A stretch of 64,000 bases of DNA from Azospirillum cavernae (GTDB lineage Bacteria; Pseudomonadota; Alphaproteobacteria; Azospirillales; Azospirillaceae). The notes under the pieces were generated by a model that was given only the letters and a program-made list of their open reading frames with translations, ran no database searches and was not told the DNA's origin. Every line of letters starts with the position of its first letter. Position 1 is the first letter of the stretch. The stretch is taken from the NCBI RefSeq assembly GCF_003590795.1, contig NZ_QYUL01000002.1, positions 1,357,001 to 1,421,000 of the forward strand. The letters run 5' to 3'. Of this stretch, positions 37,098-48,523 are shown in pieces. The position numbers were made by a program, and so were the translations under genes.

Positions 37098-37124
37098 CTC
37101 ACTCATGGGCTTTCGCCGTTTGGC

Positions 37125-40100
37125 TTAGCGCCGCCACCAACCCCGACGGGTCTTTTCGGCGGGAGCGTCAGCGGCGGGGGCTTCAGCAGCCGGGGTTTGG
37201 ACCACCGGCGCTTCCACCACCGGAGCCGGGGCCGGAGCCTCGACTGCCGGAACCTCAACCGCTGCCGGAGCCGCCGGAGCTTCGACCGGCGCCTCGACGG
37301 CGGTCTTGCGCTTGCGGGCCGGAGCCTTCTTGGCCGGAGCCTCTTCGGCGATGGACGCATCGGCGACGGGGGCCTCGGCGGCCTTGGCGGGAGCCTTGCG
37401 GCGTCCCTTGGGGGCCGGAGCCTCGTCAACCACCGCCGCCGGAGCGTCAACCGGCGCCTCGACGGCGGTCTTGCGCTTGCGGGCCGGAGCCTTCTTGGCC
37501 GGGGCCTCTTCGGCGACCGGGGCTTGGGCGACCGGGGCTTCGGCGGCCTTGGCGGCCGCCTTGCGGCGTCCCTTGGGGGCCTCGTCCACCACCGCCGCCG
37601 GAGCTTCGACCGGCGCGTCTGCGGCGGTCTTGCGCTTACGGGCGGGCTTCTTCGCCGGGGCCTCGTCAACAACGACCGGGGCCGGAGCCTCGTTCACCAC
37701 CGCGACCGGAGCTTCATTGGCCGGGGCGAGGATTTCGTCGAAGTCGATCACTTCCGGCACGGGGGCCACCGCAACCGGGGGCACGGCAACCGAAGCTTCG
37801 GCGTCGGTCTCGTCGTCGGTCGCGGTTTCGGCGGACACCGCCTCATCCGTGATCTCCGAGCCGTCGCGACGGGTCCGCCGACGGCCACCGCGCTTGCCGC
37901 GCCGACGCTTCTTGCGACCGTCCGCGTTGCGGTCGTTCGCCTCGTCGCCACCCTCGTCGTCGCCGTCCTCGTCCTCATCGCCTTCGCCGTCATTCTCGAC
38001 GTCGCTGACAATGTCGGTCGGGATGGCGGCGGGCAGTTCGGCGGCCTCGTCGGCGGTCTCGCCTTCGACGTCGGCGGTCTCGCCGTCAACCTCGTCGGAC
38101 TCGCCGTCGGCGACGGTCTCGCCACGGCCATCCTCGCGTTCGCCACGGCCACGGCCACGGCGGCGACGGCGACGGCGGCGGCGTTCGGCGGCCTCGGCGG
38201 TTTCCGCCACGCCCTCGGGGGCGGCGACGTCGGCCTCGTCCTCGGTCTCGACCGTTTCGACGGCCTCGACCTCTTCGACGATCTCCTCAACCGGCTCGGC
38301 GGCCAGCGCGCGGTCGGTTTCGGCCATCGCGCGGTCGGCGCTGACCAGCGGACCATCCTCGTCCGGCAGACGGGCGCGGTTGCGCTCCAGCCGGTGATCG
38401 GGGGCGATCAGCGTGTCGTCGGCCTGAACCATGACGTGGAAGCCGTGACGCTCCTCGATCTTGGTCAGTTCGGCGCGCTTCTGGTTGAGGATGTAGAGCG
38501 CGATTTGCGTCGGCACATAGATGGTGATCTCGGCCGACCGCTTGCGGATGCCCTCTTCCTCGATGGCGCGCAGGATGTGCAGCGACGCCGATTCGACGGA
38601 GCGGATGACGCCGGTGCCCGAGCAGTGCGGGCAACGCTCGAAGTTGGTTTCCAACAGCGACGGGCGCAGACGCTGACGCGACAGCTCCAACAGACCAAAG
38701 GCGGAGATCCGGCCAAGCTGGATGCGCGCCCGGTCGTTCTTCATCGCCTCCTTCATCCGACGTTCGACCGAGGCGTTGTTGCGCGCCTCTTCCATGTCGA
38801 TGAAGTCGATGACGATCAGACCGGCCAGATCGCGCAGACGCAACTGGCGCGCCACCTCGTCGGCGGCCTCCAGATTGGTCTTGTAGGCGGTTTCCTCGAT
38901 GTTGCGTTCGCGGGTCGATTTCCCGGAATTGACGTCGATGGAAACCAGCGCCTCGGTCGGGTTGATGACGATGTAGCCGCCGGAGCGAAGCTGGACCACC
39001 GGGCTGTGGATGGCGTCGATCTGCGTTTCCACCTGATAACGGTGGAACAGCGGGATCGTGTCGTCGCGGTATTGCTGCACGCGGCGGGTGTGGCCGGGCA
39101 TCAGCATGCCCATGAACTCGCGCGCCGTGCGGAACCCGGCCTCGCCCTCGACCCAAATCTCGTCGATGTCGGCGGCGTAGAGGTCGCGGATCGACCGCTT
39201 GATGAGGTTCGCCTCTTCATAGATGAGGCAGGGCGCCGACGACTTCAGCGTTTGTTCGCGGATGTCGTCCCACAGACGCAGCAAATATTCCAGATCGCGC
39301 TTGATCTCCGGCTTGGACCGCTCCAGACCGGCGGTGCGCAGGATGACCGCCATGCCGTCGGGAATGTCCAGATCGGACAGAATTTCCTTCAGGCGCTTGC
39401 GATCCGCCGGGTTGGTGATCTTGCGGGAAATCCCGCCGCCCCGCCCGGTGTTGGGCATCAGCACGCAGTAGCGGCCCGGCAGGGACAGGTAGGTGGTCAG
39501 CGCGGCGCCCTTGTTGCCGCGCTCTTCCTTCGTCACCTGGACCAGCATGACCTGGCGGCGCTTGACGACCTCTTGGATCTTGTAGCTGCGCAGCGGACGG
39601 GCGCGGCGGCGTTGAACCTCCTCGACCTCTTCCTCTTCGTCGCCGCCCAGCACGTCGGGGTTTTCCGGCGGGGCGACGTCGTCGCCATGGCCATTGCTGT
39701 CGTCGAAGCCTTCGGCGCTCATCGCGTCGTTGTCGCCCGACTCCGGCGCGATGGGCGAGGGCATCGGCGAGGATTCGTCGATCACCTGCTCAGGGCGCAC
39801 CGGCTCGGCCATCACGGCGCCGTCGGCGGCGGCTTCGGCGCGCGCCTCGGCCTGTTCGTCCAGGCGGCGCTCTTCAGCCAGAAGCGCTTCGCGGTCGGCG
39901 ACCGGGATGCGGTAATAGTCGGGATGAATTTCCGAGAAGGCGAGGAAGCCGTGGCGGTTGCCGCCATACTCCACAAAGGCCGCCTGAAGCGAAGGCTCAA
40001 CCCGCGTGACTTTCGCGAGGTAGATGTTGCCCTTCAACTGCTTGCGGCTGGCGATCTCAAAATCGAGTTCTTCCAGCCGATTCCCACTCACCACGGCGAC

Positions 40101-40148
40101 CCGGGTTTCTTCCGGGTGCGTGGCGTCCACCAGCATGCGCTTGGCCAT
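37125..40148 (-). CDS. rne: Ribonuclease E
   Basis: The main endoribonuclease of mRNA decay and rRNA/tRNA maturation, and scaffold of the degradosome. It has 1007 residues. The S1 domain is near residues 35-75 (LKGNIYLAKVTRVEPSLQ and onward), interrupted by a long acidic insertion (residues 95-190), then the RNase H/5'-sensor region and DNase I-like catalytic part with FIDMEEARNNASVERRM. The zinc-link is CPHCSGTG near residue 512. The C-terminal half is disordered and Pro/Ala-rich, including an Arg-rich stretch RRRRRRRRGRGRGE and three related 53-55-residue KKxPARKRKTA repeats, ending RRGWWRR. GAGGAACG precedes the ATG. Confidence 0.95.
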   Translation of the reverse strand: MAKRMLVDATHPEETRVAVVSGNRLEELDFEIASRKQLKGNIYLAKVTRVEPSLQAAFVEYGGNRHGFLAFSEIHPDYYRIPVADREALLAEERRLDEQAEARAEAAADGAVMAEPVRPEQVIDESSPMPSPIAPESGDNDAMSAEGFDDSNGHGDDVAPPENPDVLGGDEEEEVEEVQRRRARPLRSYKIQEVVKRRQVMLVQVTKEERGNKGAALTTYLSLPGRYCVLMPNTGRGGGISRKITNPADRKRLKEILSDLDIPDGMAVILRTAGLERSKPEIKRDLEYLLRLWDDIREQTLKSSAPCLIYEEANLIKRSIRDLYAADIDEIWVEGEAGFRTAREFMGMLMPGHTRRVQQYRDDTIPLFHRYQVETQIDAIHSPVVQLRSGGYIVINPTEALVSIDVNSGKSTRERNIEETAYKTNLEAADEVARQLRLRDLAGLIVIDFIDMEEARNNASVERRMKEAMKNDRARIQLGRISAFGLLELSRQRLRPSLLETNFERCPHCSGTGVIRSVESASLHILRAIEEEGIRKRSAEITIYVPTQIALYILNQKRAELTKIEERHGFHVMVQADDTLIAPDHRLERNRARLPDEDGPLVSADRAMAETDRALAAEPVEEIVEEVEAVETVETEDEADVAAPEGVAETAEAAERRRRRRRRRGRGRGEREDGRGETVADGESDEVDGETADVEGETADEAAELPAAIPTDIVSDVENDGEGDEDEDGDDEGGDEANDRNADGRKKRRRGKRGGRRRTRRDGSEITDEAVSAETATDDETDAEASVAVPPVAVAPVPEVIDFDEILAPANEAPVAVVNEAPAPVVVDEAPAKKPARKRKTAADAPVEAPAAVVDEAPKGRRKAAAKAAEAPVAQAPVAEEAPAKKAPARKRKTAVEAPVDAPAAVVDEAPAPKGRRKAPAKAAEAPVADASIAEEAPAKKAPARKRKTAVEAPVEAPAAPAAVEVPAVEAPAPAPVVEAPVVQTPAAEAPAADAPAEKTRRGWWRR

Positions 40149-40724
40149 ACACGTTCCTCAACGACGCGATCCCGGCTGACCCGCGCGACCGACAGGGCCG
40201 CCTGGAGGCATCGTCTGTTGTGGGCGAAGCGTGCGGCGCAGGGACCGGCGCCGTCGAACGGCGCTGATAAAAGCAGCCAGGACGGGTCGGTCGACAAGCG
40301 CCGGGCGGCGGCCTTGCGGCCGCAACCAGCTTCGAGGTTTCGTCCTCTCACCGGCAATCCGAACGCGTCACCCAACGACAGACGTCCGGCTTGGTTGCCG
40401 GTCGGAGCCTGTTGCTCGCGGGCGACGCCGCAAATCCTTGAACCATGGGCCTTGATCGGATGATCGAAACGGCGTCGGTTCGAGGAACTGGCGAATTGCG
40501 GTTTGTCGCAGCGATACCATAGACAAGAGATCCGGCTTGCACAACGCGGAAATATGACGATTCGCAGGGATGAGGCTTCTTCGAGTCGGGACCGACGGCG
40601 CGCCCGCCCGGTGTTGCAGGAACGGCGCGTCGGCGTGAAATTCACGCCCCGCGCCGTCGTCCACGTTGAGACGGTCGGCGGGGCTGGCTATAGCTGGGGG
40701 GAGCGATGTCGAACCCGGTGCCTT
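40149..40724. other. Divergent rne/amidase intergenic region, including a long rne leader
   Basis: About 575 bases between the divergent rne and amidase genes. No gene is apparent. Several GC-rich hairpins (for example GGCGCCGTCGAACGGCGC near 40246-40263) could fold in an rne 5' leader; rne leaders are known to mediate autoregulation in other bacteria, but the promoter position cannot be fixed from sequence. Confidence 0.45.
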
Positions 40725-42179
40725 GTGGAGCGTCCGTCCCCCCTTCTGTCCCGTCTTCAGCGCGTCGCCCGTGGCGGGCGGCGGGTCGCCGCGCGCGCGT
40801 TCGGCGGGCTGCTGCTGGCGGTGACGGTTCTGGCGGCTTCGGGCGCGGGCGGCGCGGCGCGGGCGCAGACCACGGCCTTTTTGCCGTCGCCGACGCCGTC
40901 GGCCAAGGCGGCGGTGGTGGACGCCCGACTGGGGATTCATCCCGACAAGACGCGCTTCGTGCTGGAACTCAGCGACACGGTTTCCTTCACGGTGACGGCG
41001 CAGGCCAACCCCTACCGGATCATCGTCGATCTGCCCGATCTGGTTTGGTCGGGCGGGGCGGTGCCGATGGAGGGCAAGGGCATCGTCGCCCGCTACCGCT
41101 ATTCCACCCCGACGCCTGGCGCCCTGCGCGTCACCTTCGAGACGGTCGGCCCCGCCAAGGTGCGCGAGGCCTACATGATCCCGCCGCGCGACGGGCATCA
41201 ATCGCGCTTCGTCCTGGATCTGGAGCGCGCCTCGCCCGTTGAGTTTCAGCGGCTGGCCGCCGCCGCTCCGCCCGAACCGAAACGCCCGACCGAACGGACC
41301 ACCAAGAGCGAGGGCAAGGGGGAGGCCGCGCCGGGGCTGGCCCTGTCCGCGCCGCCGTCGGCGCCCGCCGAACCTCCGTCGGCTTCGCCGCCTGCCCAGA
41401 TGATCCCCGCCGCGCTGCCGATGACCGCGCCAAGCCTGACTGTTCCGGTGTCGCCTGCGCCAAAGGCGCCGTCTCTGCTGGAAAAGCCGTTGATCGTGCT
41501 GGATCCCGGCCATGGCGGCCCCGACCCCGGCGCCATCGGCGTGGGCGGTCTGCATGAAAAGGACATCACGCTGGCCGCCGCCCGCGAGGCCAAACGCCAG
41601 TTGGAGGCGACGGGCCGCTACCGCGTGCGGCTGACCCGTGACAAGGATGTGTTTGTCCGCTTGCGCGACCGGGTGGCGATCGCGCGTGAGGCCGAGGCGA
41701 ACCTGTTCATTTCCCTGCACGCCGACAGCATCGGCAGCGGCGAGATGCGCGGCCTGTCGATCTACACTCTCTCCGACAAGGCGTCCGACCGCGAGGCGGA
41801 AATGTTGGCCGCCAAGGAAAACCGCGCCGACGCCATCGCTGGGTTGGATTTGTCGGGTGAGAATGCTCTGGTCGCCAGCATCCTGATTGATCTGGCCCAG
41901 CGCGACACGATGAACCACTCCAAACGCTTCGCCAAATTCGCTCTGGAGCATCTCGGGCGCGAGGTGAAGCTGATTCCCAGCAAGCCGCACCGGCAGGCCG
42001 GTTTCGCCGTGTTGACCGCGCCCGACGTGCCGTCGGCCCTCATCGAGATGGGCTATCTGTCGAGCCGCCAGGACGCCAGCCTGCTGACCACCGCCGACCA
42101 CCGCGAAAAGCTGGGCCGGGCGCTGGCCCGCACCATCGACGCCTATTTCAAATGGCTGAGCGGCGCCAAGGCGCGGTGA
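40725..42179 (+). CDS. amiC: Periplasmic N-acetylmuramoyl-L-alanine amidase with AMIN domain
   Basis: Cleaves peptide side chains from glycan strands for daughter-cell separation. About 484 residues. Signal peptide (GLLLAVTVLAASGAGGAARA), AMIN domain (TAQANPYRIIVDLPDLVW) for septal targeting, a Pro/Ala-rich linker, then the zinc amidase_3 domain: LIVLDPGHGGPDPGAIG (His ligand) near residue 250, LHEKDITLA (Glu ligand), and FISLHADSIG (His ligand), ending SALIEMGYLSS with the catalytic Glu. The start is uncertain: the GTG at 40725 is in frame, while the best Shine-Dalgarno (GGGGGAG) precedes an out-of-frame ATG at 40706. Confidence 0.9.
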   Translation: MERPSPLLSRLQRVARGGRRVAARAFGGLLLAVTVLAASGAGGAARAQTTAFLPSPTPSAKAAVVDARLGIHPDKTRFVLELSDTVSFTVTAQANPYRIIVDLPDLVWSGGAVPMEGKGIVARYRYSTPTPGALRVTFETVGPAKVREAYMIPPRDGHQSRFVLDLERASPVEFQRLAAAAPPEPKRPTERTTKSEGKGEAAPGLALSAPPSAPAEPPSASPPAQMIPAALPMTAPSLTVPVSPAPKAPSLLEKPLIVLDPGHGGPDPGAIGVGGLHEKDITLAAAREAKRQLEATGRYRVRLTRDKDVFVRLRDRVAIAREAEANLFISLHADSIGSGEMRGLSIYTLSDKASDREAEMLAAKENRADAIAGLDLSGENALVASILIDLAQRDTMNHSKRFAKFALEHLGREVKLIPSKPHRQAGFAVLTAPDVPSALIEMGYLSSRQDASLLTTADHREKLGRALARTIDAYFKWLSGAKAR

Positions 42180-42411
42180 TTGGCGCCGGTGGCGAGCGCC
42201 ATCGGTTCGATAAACCCTCTGCCCTCTGCGTGACACATTGTCCTGGCATGTCGGGAATGGGGGCGCGCATCCGGGCCGCATGGTGATAGGATGCGGCGTC
42301 TTATGGGGTGCTCCAAAGCGGGTTGCGGCGGTTTTTCAACCGTTGCGGAACGCGAGCGCCCGTTTTGTTGTTTGCGGACGGTGTTCCTCGTCGGTCTTCT
42401 TGGGATTGGTC

Positions 42412-44901
<2,490 letters not shown>

Positions 44902-45011
44902 GCGTTTCCGACGGGGAAACCCGCCGAGGAAAGAGGGTGCATGCGGGCGGCCAAGCCGCTACACATGCACCCGACATTGTTTCAACTCTAGGCACACGAG
45001 GAGGCGCCGCC

Positions 45012-46137
45012 ATGCGGGCCGAGATCGAAGCGGCCGCTGGCGAGATTAGAGAATCGCTGGCGCTGCTGAGGAGGCATCTTTGACTGGGATAACGCGCTGC
45101 GTCGTCTCGACGAACTGAACAATCTGGCGGAGGATCCCAAACTTTGGGACGATCCCAACCGCGCCCAAACCATCATGCGCGAGCGCACCCAGCTTGAAAC
45201 CTCGGTCACGGGGTATCGGGCGTTGGAGCGCGACCTGTCCGACAGCCTGGAGCTGATCGAGATGGGCGAGATGGAAGAGGACGCGACGGTGGTCGCCGAC
45301 GCCGAATCCCAGCTCTACGCCCTGCGCGAACGCGCCGCCAAGCTCCAGTTGGAAAGCCTGCTGTCGGGCGAGGCCGACGCCAACGATTGCTACGTCGAAG
45401 TGAACGCCGGAGCGGGCGGCACCGAGGCGCAGGATTGGGCGTTGATGCTGGTCCGCATGTACACCCGTTGGGCTGAACAGCACGGCTTCAAGTCCGAATG
45501 GTTGGAAGAGAGCGCCGGTGAAGAAGCCGGGATCAAATCCGCCACCGTTCAGATCAAGGGCCACAACGCTTATGGCTGGCTGAAGACCGAAGCCGGGGTG
45601 CACCGTCTGGTGCGCATCAGCCCGTTCGACAGCCAGGCGCGACGTCAGACCAGCTTCTCCGCCGTTTCGGTGTCGCCGGTGATCGACGACAAGATCGACA
45701 TCGAGATCAACGAGAAGGATTGCCGGATCGACACCTACCGCGCGTCCGGCGCCGGCGGTCAGCACATCAACAAGACCGACTCGGCGGTCCGCATCACCCA
45801 CTTGCCCACCAACATCGCGGTGAGCTGCCAGCAGGAGCGGTCCCAGCACAAGAACCGCGCCAAGGCGTGGGACATGCTGCGCGCCCGCCTGTACGAGCGG
45901 GAACTGAAGATCCGCGAGGACGCCGCCGCCGCCCTGGAAGCGACCAAGACGGACATTGGTTGGGGCCACCAGATTCGTTCCTACGTCCTGCACCCCTATC
46001 AAATGGTGAAGGATTTGCGGACGGGTGTGGAGACCTCGCAAAGTCAGGCGGTGCTCGACGGCGCGCTCGACCCCTTCCTGGAGGCGGCGCTGGCCGCCCG
46101 GATCAAGGGGCAGCTCGACGAGGATCTGGAGGGTTGA
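45012..46137 (+). CDS. prfB: Peptide chain release factor 2, made by programmed +1 frameshifting
   Basis: Releases nascent chains at UGA and UAA. The first reading frame, from the ATG at 45012 (after GAGGAGG), runs 23 codons to an in-frame TGA at 45081-45083; skipping the T at 45081 continues as [16 protein letters not shown] in the +1 frame to 46137, giving about 374 residues. The GGQ motif is in [17 protein letters not shown] near residue 245; the tripeptide anticodon SPF is in RISPFDSQ near 205. The frameshift is a regulatory device responding to RF2 level. The gene is preceded by PBP1A and followed by a strong terminator. Confidence 0.95.
45069..45084 (+). promoter_or_regulatory. Programmed +1 frameshift site of prfB
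   Basis: AGGAGG (45069-45074) acts as an internal Shine-Dalgarno-like element; three bases later is CTT-TGA-C (45078-45084), the classical RF2 slippery site. The leucyl-tRNA slips from CTT to TTT, bypassing the UGA when RF2 is scarce. Confidence 0.95.
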
Positions 46138-46141
46138 TGAC

Positions 46142-46179
46142 AAAAGCCCCTCTCCTTCCCAAAGGAGAGGGGCTTTTTT
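46142..46179 (+). terminator. Terminator after prfB
   Basis: AAAAGCCCCTCTCCTT pairs with AAGGAGAGGGGCTTTT over 16 bases with a short loop, ending in six T. Confidence 0.9.
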
Positions 46180-46255
46180 CTGCGCGGCGCGGAATGGAAT
46201 CGCCGCCCGGCGCGTTGGTGGTCTGTGTTCTGTTCAAAATCGGGAGCGTTCGACC

Positions 46256-46585
46256 ATGATCCGCCCTTTGCTCATCGCCTTGCTTGCGGTCCCGTGCGTG
46301 GTTGGGCCGTTGACCGTCGCCGCGCCCGCCTTCGCCGCGTCCTGCGGGGCGGGCAGCATGCCGCCGGAGATGTTCAAGACCTACGTCTCCGGGGTGCAGG
46401 AGGCGTTGAACGAGCATGGCTTCAGGGCGGGCAAGGTGGACGGCAAGGCCGGGGGACAGACCGGATCGGCCATCCGCGCCTACCAGCGCGCCGCCAAGCT
46501 GCCGGTGGACGGCTGCGTCAGCAAGGAACTGCTCGACCATTTGAACTTCGTGCAGCCGAAGATCTACGCCAGCAAGCGGCGGTGA
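46256..46585 (+). CDS. Exported peptidoglycan-binding domain protein
   Basis: A 109-residue protein. A Sec signal peptide (LLIALLAVPCVVGPLTVAA, cleaved after AFA) is followed by a single PGBD-1-type domain: VQEALNEHGFRAGKVDGKAG then GSAIRAYQRAAKLPVDG, the repeat found in murein hydrolases. There is no catalytic domain, so it probably only binds peptidoglycan. Two cysteines (CGAGS and GCVSK) could form a disulfide. CGGGAGCG precedes the ATG. It stands between the prfB terminator and a weak hairpin (CCTCTCCC/GGGAGAGG near 46600-46620). Confidence 0.82.
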   Translation: MIRPLLIALLAVPCVVGPLTVAAPAFAASCGAGSMPPEMFKTYVSGVQEALNEHGFRAGKVDGKAGGQTGSAIRAYQRAAKLPVDGCVSKELLDHLNFVQPKIYASKRR

Positions 46586-46634
46586 CGGCCCTTTCCGTCC
46601 TCTCCCAAAGCGGGAGAGGACGGAAACAGGCGAA

Positions 46635-47669
46635 TCACTGGCCGATGAAGCTCAAATCCATGATGGATTTGGCGTCGAGCGTCTTGTCCACTTGGCCTTC
46701 CGATTGCCAGAACTTCACCTGATTGACCACGTCGTCGATCAGCAGCTTGGCGTTGGGATCGACGTAGGGCAGACCGGCGGTGACGATTTCCGGCTTCTGC
46801 TTGGTCGCGTCGGCGATGATCGTCAGCAGCGCGTCGTACCCCGGCCCCTTGACCAGCGCGCCCGACGAGTCTTTCACGTTGAAAGCCGCGTGGTATTCGG
46901 CCAGCGCCGTCTTGTAGGCGCGGACGAACTTCTCAACGACCGGGCGGCGGGTCTGGATGGTCTTCGGGCCGGTGAACAGCGCGCCCAACTGCCAGGGCGT
47001 TTCATCGCCCGCCCAACCCAGGATTTGCCCGGCCCCGTCGGCTGCCAACTGGCGGGCGACGGTGGAGGGGGCGAGGATGGCGTCCACCTGACCGCCCTTG
47101 AAGGCGGCGACCATCTTCGGCACGTCCTGCAACGGCACCATGGTCACGTCCTTGACCGTGAAGCCGTATTTCTGGCCGAGAATGCCGATCATGTAATGAA
47201 AGGTGGAGCCGATGGTGGTGATGGCGATGCGCTTGCCCTTCAACTCCGACGGCTTGGTCAGCCCGGCGGCGTGGGCGGCGTTGGTCGCCACATAGGCGCT
47301 GAGCGGAAAGCCCGGCTCGTCGCGGCTCTGCGCGGCGATCATGGTGATCGCGCCCTTGGCGGCGAGGTTGTAGAAGCCCGCCGTCAGGCCGGTGACGCCG
47401 AAATCCACGTCGCCCGAGGCGACGGCCACCGGCACCTGTTGGGCCGAGGTGAACATCGACAGGGTGACGTCCAACCCCTCGCGCTCAAAATACCCCTTGG
47501 CCTTGGCGATGAAGATCGGGCCGGAGGAGGACAGCGCCAGCACGCCGACGGTCGCCTTGTCCAGGCTCTGGGCCTGAACGGGCACGGTCGTGGCGGGCAG
47601 CACGGCGGTGGCCAGGGTCGCGGCGGCGGCGCCCAACACGGCGCGCCGGGTCCAGCTTGCAAACGTCAT
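46635..47669 (-). CDS. ABC transporter substrate-binding protein, NitT/TauT/SsuA type
   Basis: A 344-residue periplasmic binding protein. It begins with a twin-arginine-like signal (SWTRRAVLGAAAATLATAVL). The mature part has the NMT1/SsuA-like fold: VGVLALSSSGPIFIAKAKGYF then FEREGLDVTLSMF near residue 60, GDVDFGVTGLTAGFYNLAA near 105, and ELKGKRIAITTIGST near 160. It is the last gene of a three-gene unit (ATPase, permease, binding protein) read leftward. Substrates of this class include sulfonates, nitrate, bicarbonate and pyrimidine precursors; which one applies here is open. GAGAGGAA precedes the ATG at 47669. Confidence 0.9.
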   Translation of the reverse strand: MTFASWTRRAVLGAAAATLATAVLPATTVPVQAQSLDKATVGVLALSSSGPIFIAKAKGYFEREGLDVTLSMFTSAQQVPVAVASGDVDFGVTGLTAGFYNLAAKGAITMIAAQSRDEPGFPLSAYVATNAAHAAGLTKPSELKGKRIAITTIGSTFHYMIGILGQKYGFTVKDVTMVPLQDVPKMVAAFKGGQVDAILAPSTVARQLAADGAGQILGWAGDETPWQLGALFTGPKTIQTRRPVVEKFVRAYKTALAEYHAAFNVKDSSGALVKGPGYDALLTIIADATKQKPEIVTAGLPYVDPNAKLLIDDVVNQVKFWQSEGQVDKTLDAKSIMDLSFIGQ

Positions 47670-47713
47670 GGTCGGGTTCCTCTCCGAAAGTTTTTTGGTT
47701 GGTTGGGGGCGGC

Positions 47714-48523
47714 TCAGCGCCAGACCAGCAGGCGGCGCTCCAGAACCGACAGCAGCGTGCCGATGGTCAGCCCCAGGGCGGACATCACCAGAACGCCCGC
47801 CAGCAGCGTGTCGGTCTGCATCAGGTTGCCCGCCATCAGCACGAAGGCGCCGATGCCGTATTCCGCGCCGATCATCTCGGCGGCGACCACCAGAATCAAG
47901 GCGATGGAGGCGGTGATGCGGAACCCGGCCAGAATGCCCGGCAGCGCCCCCGGCAAGACGATGGAGCGCAGGATTGACCGCCAGGGCAGGCCGAAGCTCT
48001 GCGCCATGCGGATCAGGTTGCGCGGCACCGAATCGATGGCGCTGTAGGTGGCGATGACCGTGGGGAAGAAGACGCCAAAGCCGATGGTGGCGAATTTCGA
48101 CGGTTCGCCGATGCCGAACCACAGGATGAACAGCGGCAGCAGGGCGATTTTTGGAATCGGGAAAAAGGCCGACACCAGCGGCACGCCGACGGCGCGCGCC
48201 AGCGATCCGATGCCCATGGCGAAACCAACGATCATGCCGCCCAGCGTTCCCAAACTCCAGCCAACCCCGATCCGCAGCAGCGAGGCTTTCAGGTTCAGCC
48301 ACAGCGAACCGTCGAGGATCATCCCGGCCAGCGCCGCGCCGACCGCGCTGGGCGGCGGCAGGAACAGCGGGCTGGCCAAGCCAAGGCGGCTCGCCCCTTC
48401 CCACAGGCCGATCAGCAGGACGAAGGCGGCCAGCGCCGCCCAGGGGTGACGGCGCACGGTGAAGCCGCCGCCGCGAAAGCGCACGGGCTGGGGGGCGGCG
48501 AGGGTGGTCTGTGAATCAAGCAC
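47714..48523 (-). CDS. ABC transporter permease, SsuC/TauC type
   Basis: A 269-residue permease with about six membrane spans (for example AALAAFVLLIGLWEGASRLG, SLGTLGGMIVGFAMGIGSLA). The EAA loop is RNLIRMAQSFGLPWRSILR onward to VLPGALPGILAGFRI, which contacts the ATPase. GGGAG precedes the GTG start at 48523, and the start lies inside the ATPase coding region by 8 bp, so translation is coupled. Partner genes: ATPase upstream, binding protein downstream. Confidence 0.9.
   Translation of the reverse strand: MLDSQTTLAAPQPVRFRGGGFTVRRHPWAALAAFVLLIGLWEGASRLGLASPLFLPPPSAVGAALAGMILDGSLWLNLKASLLRIGVGWSLGTLGGMIVGFAMGIGSLARAVGVPLVSAFFPIPKIALLPLFILWFGIGEPSKFATIGFGVFFPTVIATYSAIDSVPRNLIRMAQSFGLPWRSILRSIVLPGALPGILAGFRITASIALILVVAAEMIGAEYGIGAFVLMAGNLMQTDTLLAGVLVMSALGLTIGTLLSVLERRLLVWR

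Noticed and set aside
37290..37640. CRISPR-like repetition.
   Set aside because: The repeats are in frame within the rne coding region, divergent and contiguous, so they are protein repeats.
37197..40463. A 1088-codon plus-strand open frame opposite rne.
   Set aside because: Low-complexity Arg/Gly/His composition without family motifs, and it mirrors the rne codon pattern; rne itself has clear catalytic and zinc-link motifs.
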